From positions 1 through 9,083 of the forward strand of contig CANOHY010000056.1 in the NCBI GenBank assembly GCA_947565915.1: a stretch of DNA of 9,083 bases, written 5' to 3'. Shown here in pieces: positions 5,568 to 9,083 of the stretch. A program made the position numbers and the translations under genes. Numbering within the stretch: position 1 is the first letter of the stretch; every line of letters begins with the position of its first letter. The DNA is from an uncultured Eggerthellaceae bacterium (lineage in GTDB: Bacteria > Actinomycetota > Coriobacteriia > Coriobacteriales > Eggerthellaceae). The notes under the pieces are model-generated. The model did no database searches. It worked only from the letters and a program-made list of their open reading frames with translations, and was not told the origin of the DNA.

Positions 5568-5990
5568 ATGCAAATCAATACTTTGAGCGCTTATCAAACC
5601 ACGGCCGAGGAGTTCTTCAACAAGATCCTGGGATGGAAAGCCGACCTCGTATTAGATGTGCGCCTGAAGAACACCAATCAGCTTGCTGGCTTCACCAAGC
5701 AGGAAGACCTCGAATACTTCGTGCGCGTCATCGCGCATGCCGATTACGCGCACGACGTGGAATATGCCCCGTCGAAGACGCTTCTCGACCAATACCTCGA
5801 TCATGGGCTGCCCTATGAAGACTACTTTGCCGCCTACAAGAAGGAGCTTGAGAAGCGCAGCGCCATCGCGGACTTCTTTAAGAAGTACGGACGCTACCAA
5901 TCGATTGCCATCGTTGGCACCGCAACCAAGAAGCGCCATTCCCATGCGGAGGAGCTCAAATTGCTGCTCGACGAGCACAAGCCGAATTAA
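5568..5990 (+). CDS. DUF488-family protein
   Basis: 140-aa protein resembling the DUF488 family: LVLDVRLKNTNQLAGFTKQ (27-45) with the DVR motif, the typical strand-loop, then YAPSKTLLDQYL (66-77) and a helical YEDYFAAYKKELEKR. The function of the family is not established. Full-length members usually end with a Cys-containing LLC-x-E strand and a CHR motif; here the equivalent strand reads IAIVGTATKKRHSHAEEL (113-130), so both cysteines are gone and only histidines remain. Either this is a divergent subfamily or the presumed active site is lost. AAGGAGG lies 7 bases before the ATG at 5568. It is divergent from trpL-trpB and followed by the large palindrome at 6027. Confidence 0.75.
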   Translation: MQINTLSAYQTTAEEFFNKILGWKADLVLDVRLKNTNQLAGFTKQEDLEYFVRVIAHADYAHDVEYAPSKTLLDQYLDHGLPYEDYFAAYKKELEKRSAIADFFKKYGRYQSIAIVGTATKKRHSHAEELKLLLDEHKPN

Positions 5991-6026
5991 GCAAATATGA
6001 AGGGCCAGCCAAGAGGGTGAGCGGGG

Positions 6027-6102
6027 TGCCATTGGGGTCAGGGCGAATTGTCCTATTCAGCTCTTGAGCTGAATAGGACAATTCGCCCTGACCCCAATGG
6101 CA
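6027..6102. repeat. 76-bp palindrome, 37-bp perfect arms (REP/MITE-like)
   Basis: Arm 6027-6063 is the exact reverse complement of 6066-6102, with only two bases (TT) between. The arm contains GGGGTCAGGGCGAATTGTCC; its complement reads GGACAATTCGCCCTGACCCC. The GACCCC/GGGGTC-containing arms resemble intergenic repeats that I associate with REP elements moved by IS200-like (RAYT) transposases. No transposase is in the window and no target duplication is obvious. It lies 36 bases after the DUF488 stop, so in RNA it would fold into a very stable hairpin and could also end that transcript. Confidence 0.85.
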
Positions 6103-6136
6103 TGCTTCGCGCGATTCGCGCTGCCGGTTCGACAGG

Positions 6137-6147
6137 TATAGTATGCT
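6137..6147 (+). promoter_or_regulatory. Possible -10 region of the PNPOx-like gene
   Basis: TATAGT (6137-6142, 5 of 6) overlaps TATGCT (6142-6147, 4 of 6), 38-43 bases before the ATG at 6185. No convincing -35 is seen, partly because the upstream sequence is soon the palindrome. Tentative. Confidence 0.4.
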
Positions 6148-6184
6148 AAAGCAAGACAACATCGACTCTCGAGGAAGGGAACCC

Positions 6185-6595
6185 ATGGCAATCATGACAA
6201 CAGAGGTTAAAGAGCTATTCGAGTCGGCTGCGAATATGGTGTTATGCACGGCATCGGCTGATGGCCAGCCCAACGGCGCCGCTATTGGCATGAAGGCGGT
6301 CATCGACGACGAGACCGTCTACATTTCCGATCAGTTCTTCAACAAGACACTTGCCAATCTTCGCGAGAACCAGAAGGTGGCAGTTGCCTTTTGGACAGGC
6401 CATGATGCATATCAGATTCATGGCACTGCCCGGTATGCGAACGAAGGAGACGAGTTCGCTGCGCAAAAGGAGCAAGTGGATGCGAAGTTCGCCGCCATGG
6501 GCCTGCCTATACGGGCGAAGGGCGGCTGTTTCGTGCACGTAGAGGCGGTCTATCAGATGGCCGCAGGCCCAGACGCGGGCAAGCGATTGGCCTAG
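6185..6595 (+). CDS. Pyridoxamine 5'-phosphate oxidase-like flavin-binding protein
   Basis: 136-aa FMN-binding split-barrel protein of the pyridoxamine 5'-phosphate oxidase-like superfamily. The opening VKELFESAANMVLCTASADG, then QPNGAAIGMKAVIDDETVYISDQF, FFNKTLANLRENQKVAVAFW and a YQIHGTARY strand follow the family order. Members bind FMN, F420 or heme and act as small reductases or oxidases; this short single-domain form gives no clue to the substrate. It is not a full PdxH (about 210 aa), so a vitamin B6 role is unlikely. I chose ATG 6185 because AGGAAGG (6172-6178) is 6 bases upstream; an earlier ATG at 6143 overlaps the likely -10 box. It stops at 6595 just before the LytTR/DUF3021 remnant. 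Confidence 0.85.
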   Translation: MAIMTTEVKELFESAANMVLCTASADGQPNGAAIGMKAVIDDETVYISDQFFNKTLANLRENQKVAVAFWTGHDAYQIHGTARYANEGDEFAAQKEQVDAKFAAMGLPIRAKGGCFVHVEAVYQMAAGPDAGKRLA

Positions 6596-6658
6596 CTAAC
6601 TCGGTGTAGCAAGCTTACCCAAGCGCTATGGGTTTCGCCATTCGGCTTGGTAGAGACA

Positions 6659-7078
6659 ATGGACTCAATCGTGCGCTGCCACGCGATTGACGAGCATGTT
6701 GAGGCCATCGTCGCAAGCCTGCGCATGCACGACTGTCGGATTGCCGGAATCGAGAATGGAGCGAGGACTGCTATAGCGATTGGCGACATCATCTACCTCG
6801 AATCAATCGACGCGCGAACGTTCGCCTATACGCGCGATGCGGTGATCCAAGTGAGCATGCGCCTCGCCTGCTTCGGGTTATGCCTTTATGTGCTGCTAGC
6901 AGCAATGGGTGCTTGCTTCAACTGGTTCCCGGCAGACAACATGGGGGCTTGGATCAGCTTCACTGCGATCTATTTGGTAATTCTTGTGCTGATGACGATA
7001 GTGTTCAATCGTATCTATCGAAGGGGGAAGAGGGAATTGAACGAAGGACTCGAACGCTACAAGTCTCAAAGCAAGTAA
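6659..7078 (+). pseudogene. LytTR-DUF3021 chimeric remnant
   Basis: A 139-codon open frame made of pieces of two families. The N-terminal 60-65 residues match the middle of a short LytTR regulator: VRCHAIDEHVEAIVASL, then RTAIAIGDIIYLESIDARTF and AYTRDAV, where DI-x-Y-x-ES-x-D-x-x-TF is the first strand pair of the LytTR DNA-binding domain. The rest of that domain, including the later strands and helix, is missing. Near residues 64-70 (about 6848-6869) it runs in frame into two membrane helices and FNRIYRRGKRELNEGLERYK, the C-terminal half of DUF3021, a membrane protein normally encoded right after lytTR. A deletion between the two neighbours explains this. No good ribosome binding site precedes the ATG; a TTG at 6647 is also possible. 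Probably non-functional, though the frame is fully open. Confidence 0.72.
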
Positions 7079-7297
7079 ACGTGTTGAAGGATTGGTCGCA
7101 AAGCCAAGTTGGCCTCACTCCCAATGGCATGCAAAGCGAACATGGCAAGCGAGTCGAGGAAAGCATCAACCCCACCTACAAATTGCAGGGGTTTCATCCG
7201 ACAGAATAGAGTGCGATGTAGGCTAGCGCATGTGAATCCCAACTCCGTAGAATCATTTCGCAGCGACGCAAGTTGTCATACGGTGTGAGGAGGAAAC
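7079..7297. other. Gene-poor spacer
   Basis: No convincing gene on either strand. AACCCC (7169-7174) and GGGGTT (7189-7194) form a loose 6-bp inverted repeat with a 14-base loop that might end the upstream transcript. TAGAAT at 7248-7253 (5 of 6) could be a -10 for the small gene at 7298, but no good -35 accompanies it. Confidence 0.4.
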
Positions 7298-7519
7298 ATG
7301 GCTTACTCAGTCGACGACAAGGTAAAGAAGCTCAAGAAGAGCAAGGCCGCATGCGAGGTCATCTCGAAGTATTCTCCCGGCTTCGAAACCGACCCCCAAA
7401 TGAAGCTGGTCGGCGGCCTCACGTTCCGCAAGCTGGCTTCATTCCCGCAAGCCGGCCTTACCGATGAGCAGGTTGAGGCCATCGATGCAGAGCTCAAGGC
7501 GATTCCCGAAGAGGACTAA
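7298..7519 (+). CDS. Small 73-aa protein of unknown function
   Basis: 73-aa soluble protein. The start is well supported: GAGGAGG lies 5 bases before the ATG. It is lysine-rich at the N-terminus (DDKVKKLKKSKA) and contains VISKYSPGFETDP, QMKLVGGLTFRKLASFPQAG and a helical LTDEQVEAIDAELKAIPEED end. I recall similar PGF-x-x-DPQMK / T-x-R-x-LA-x-FP / L-x-x-AI-x-x-EL stretches as a small C-terminal helical module on larger enzymes such as some gut bacterial glycosidases and esterases; I cannot name the family with certainty. Here it stands alone, with its own ribosome binding site, and shows no signal peptide or membrane segment. Function unknown. Confidence 0.75.
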   Translation: MAYSVDDKVKKLKKSKAACEVISKYSPGFETDPQMKLVGGLTFRKLASFPQAGLTDEQVEAIDAELKAIPEED

Positions 7520-7534
7520 CCTTCCCATCAGCTA

Positions 7535-7571
7535 GCTATCGATCATCGCGCAGTAGTGCGAAACCGATAGC
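7535..7571. terminator. Nested hairpin between convergent genes
   Basis: GCTATCG (7535-7541) pairs with CGATAGC (7565-7571), and inside it CGCA (7549-7552) pairs with TGCG (7557-7560). It lies exactly between the stop of the 73-aa gene (7519) and the stop of the PucR gene (7578). No U-rich run follows on either strand, so termination is plausible but unproven. Confidence 0.42.
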
Positions 7572-7577
7572 AAAGCA

Positions 7578-9068
7578 TCAACTTCCGAAGCTGGATCTTG
7601 CTTGAAGGCCTTTCAGGACGATTTGCAAGCGCAAGCGATCGTCTGGGTTATTCAAGTCGAGGTCCAGCTCCTTTTCTATCCGCGATATGCGATCGATCAG
7701 CGTTGATCGGTGAACGAAGAGCGCCGAGGCCGCACGCGTCATGGACAGGTTGTTATCGAGGTACGCTTGAAGCGTCTCCAAATAGCTCAAGGAGCTCGCC
7801 TCGTCATGTGCGACGAGCTTGCGCAAGCCCTCGGTCAAATACATCTCAACAGGCGCATTCCCAAAGGCGTTGGCAACGAGCTGCATGAGTGCGAAGTCTT
7901 GGAAATAGTGCACGCGCTCGCTCGCACGACTCGCTATGCCTCTCGAAAGCGCAGCTGCCGCCTGGTCGTAATACAGGCGCAGGTTCGCAAGGTCGGAGAA
8001 CGCATCGCTAAGCCCCACATGCGCATTCACAGCATTCGAGAATTCCGAGAGCGCCTCCTCGAGCGCTTCGATGCCGCCATCTTGCGAACACTCGGACACA
8101 TCCACGGCAGCTACCACTGCCCCATTGCGCGGGAATGCAAAGCTACCTGGGTATTGAGCCTCGATTTCCGAGCAAATGTAGGCAAATGGCAGCGCAGCCA
8201 TATCCGTACCAAGCGTCATCTTCAGGCAAAGAAAGCGCCTCCCCGAAGACGCCTGATGCATGTTTCGCCGGTCATCATCGGAAATGCTCATGCCATCAAG
8301 CAAGTCGGCGAGCCCTCGCTTGATGTCGCTTAGAAGCGATCCTTCACGGGGCAGCCGCGCAATCGCCGCCACAATGAAGCGCGCCAGCAAGGCAATCAGA
8401 GCAGAGTCGCTGTTGCGCCTGTTGCGCGTCGTGAAATCGAGCGTGATGCTGCCTAGATACTCGTCATGGTCGTAGAGGTTCATGCATAGCAGATCCTTGT
8501 CGAGGATGCTGATGGGTATGGGATCGCGACGGCTCATCATCAAGCTCTCGTTAGCCAAAAACAGCTCGAGCTCTTCCATTCCCAGCAATGCTCCTGGTTG
8601 GAGCGCATTTTGCGCGAGCACGTTGAACTTCGCATCGAGCACAAGCACAGTGGCTTCCAATAGCACGCTGGACAGGTTCACGATCTGCTGCACGTTCGCC
8701 GTTGAGCGAATCACCTGCCCAACCTCGTCTTCGTAGGCATCGAAGAGGTCGAACACTTCCTGAGCGCAGTTGAACACCTCGAAGATATCGGACGAATCGG
8801 TTATGCGAATCACACAACAACGGCTCTCGTAAGCAACCGCGTGCATGCTTTGCCCTACCACTATGATTACCACGCCATCTTCGATTCGAGGATTTGAGGG
8901 TAGCTTATCTACCCTGCTCACATAGAGCTTGTTCGCCTCAAAAGGAGCATTGAGGTCGGTATGGAACAGCGGTCGCGAGAGCTCGCAGTCGAGCTTCTTC
9001 AGACCGCGCATCTCGGCCGAAACGTGTTGCGTGAGGTAATCGAAGAGAATATCGGCATTGAGCTTCAT
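7578..9068 (-). CDS. PucR-family transcriptional regulator
   Basis: 496-aa regulator of the PucR/CdaR type. The C-terminal HTH occupies about 427-488: YLETLQAYLDNNLSMTRAAS, then ALFVHRSTLIDRISRIEKEL and DDRLRLQIVLKGL, the family's PucR_HTH layout. Residues about 275-375 fit the degenerate GGDEF-like middle domain, ending in AHVGLSDAFSDLANLRLYYDQA. Residues about 130-240 resemble a GAF-like sensor (LLEATVLVLDAKFNVLAQNA through LGSITLDF). The first 125 residues are not recognised. Such proteins usually respond to small metabolites and control catabolic genes nearby, but its probable target lies outside the window, upstream of 9083. GGAGGGG lies 7 bases before the ATG at 9066-9068, so the start is firm. 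No truncation is seen. Confidence 0.88.
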   Translation of the reverse strand: MKLNADILFDYLTQHVSAEMRGLKKLDCELSRPLFHTDLNAPFEANKLYVSRVDKLPSNPRIEDGVVIIVVGQSMHAVAYESRCCVIRITDSSDIFEVFNCAQEVFDLFDAYEDEVGQVIRSTANVQQIVNLSSVLLEATVLVLDAKFNVLAQNALQPGALLGMEELELFLANESLMMSRRDPIPISILDKDLLCMNLYDHDEYLGSITLDFTTRNRRNSDSALIALLARFIVAAIARLPREGSLLSDIKRGLADLLDGMSISDDDRRNMHQASSGRRFLCLKMTLGTDMAALPFAYICSEIEAQYPGSFAFPRNGAVVAAVDVSECSQDGGIEALEEALSEFSNAVNAHVGLSDAFSDLANLRLYYDQAAAALSRGIASRASERVHYFQDFALMQLVANAFGNAPVEMYLTEGLRKLVAHDEASSLSYLETLQAYLDNNLSMTRAASALFVHRSTLIDRISRIEKELDLDLNNPDDRLRLQIVLKGLQARSSFGS

Positions 9069-9083
9069 GGATCATCCCCTCCG

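Noticed and set aside
7120..7132. 13-bp match CCCAATGGCATGC shared with the end of the large palindrome (6093-6105), a possible second element copy
   Set aside because: About one 13-bp match is expected by chance in a window of this size, and the match does not extend.
7710..8333. 207-codon open frame on the plus strand
   Set aside because: It is antisense to the PucR gene; composition and lack of a ribosome binding site mark it as a shadow.
1..9083. CRISPR array, tRNA, rRNA or complete insertion sequence
   Set aside because: No regularly spaced repeats, cloverleaf sequences, rRNA signatures or transposase genes were seen by eye on either strand.

Overview
The window looks like a chromosomal segment from a moderately GC-rich anaerobic actinobacterium. 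Coriobacteriia, probably an Eggerthellaceae-type gut organism, is my best guess. This rests on the gene mix: PucR-family regulator, LytTR and DUF3021 remnants, zinc-type macrodomain hydrolase, TrpB2-type tryptophan synthase, small XRE plus membrane-protein pair, and clear AGGAGG-type ribosome binding sites with some GTG/TTG starts. The taxonomy is inference; there is no rRNA marker here.

Layout. Positions 40-776 (minus) hold a VapBC toxin-antitoxin operon with a palindrome-rich promoter at 795-831. Positions 961-1734 (minus) hold a two-gene operon, a 66-aa XRE regulator and a four-helix membrane protein, with a fully consensus sigma70 promoter at 1788-1815. From 1839 on the plus strand come a MerR-type operator/promoter, an N-terminally truncated flavodoxin, an intact MerR regulator (2207-2650), and a zinc-macrodomain ADP-ribosyl hydrolase (2728-3633). 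A hairpin at 3635-3674 separates the latter from the convergent trpB2 (3721-5139, minus). trpB2 has a long leader containing a complete trp attenuator: a 28-codon leader peptide with three consecutive Trp codons, a candidate antiterminator and a 12-bp terminator hairpin. Divergent from it is a DUF488 protein (5568-5990, plus). A 76-bp near-perfect palindrome (37-bp arms) follows at 6027-6102, then a PNPOx-like flavoprotein (6185-6595), an in-frame LytTR/DUF3021 chimeric remnant (6659-7078), and a 73-aa small protein (7298-7519). A PucR-type regulator (7578-9068, minus) ends the window.

How it fits together. This is not one pathway but a set of small independent, mostly self-regulated units. 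The best-supported regulatory story is tryptophan control of an orphan trpB2 by ribosome-mediated attenuation. Two deletion scars (flavodoxin; LytTR-DUF3021) and a REP/MITE-like palindrome indicate an eroding, recombining accessory stretch. The vapBC and xre promoters share a TATAAT box followed directly by the palindrome TGCATGCA, which suggests a common or convergent operator. No tRNA, rRNA, CRISPR array or complete insertion sequence was seen.
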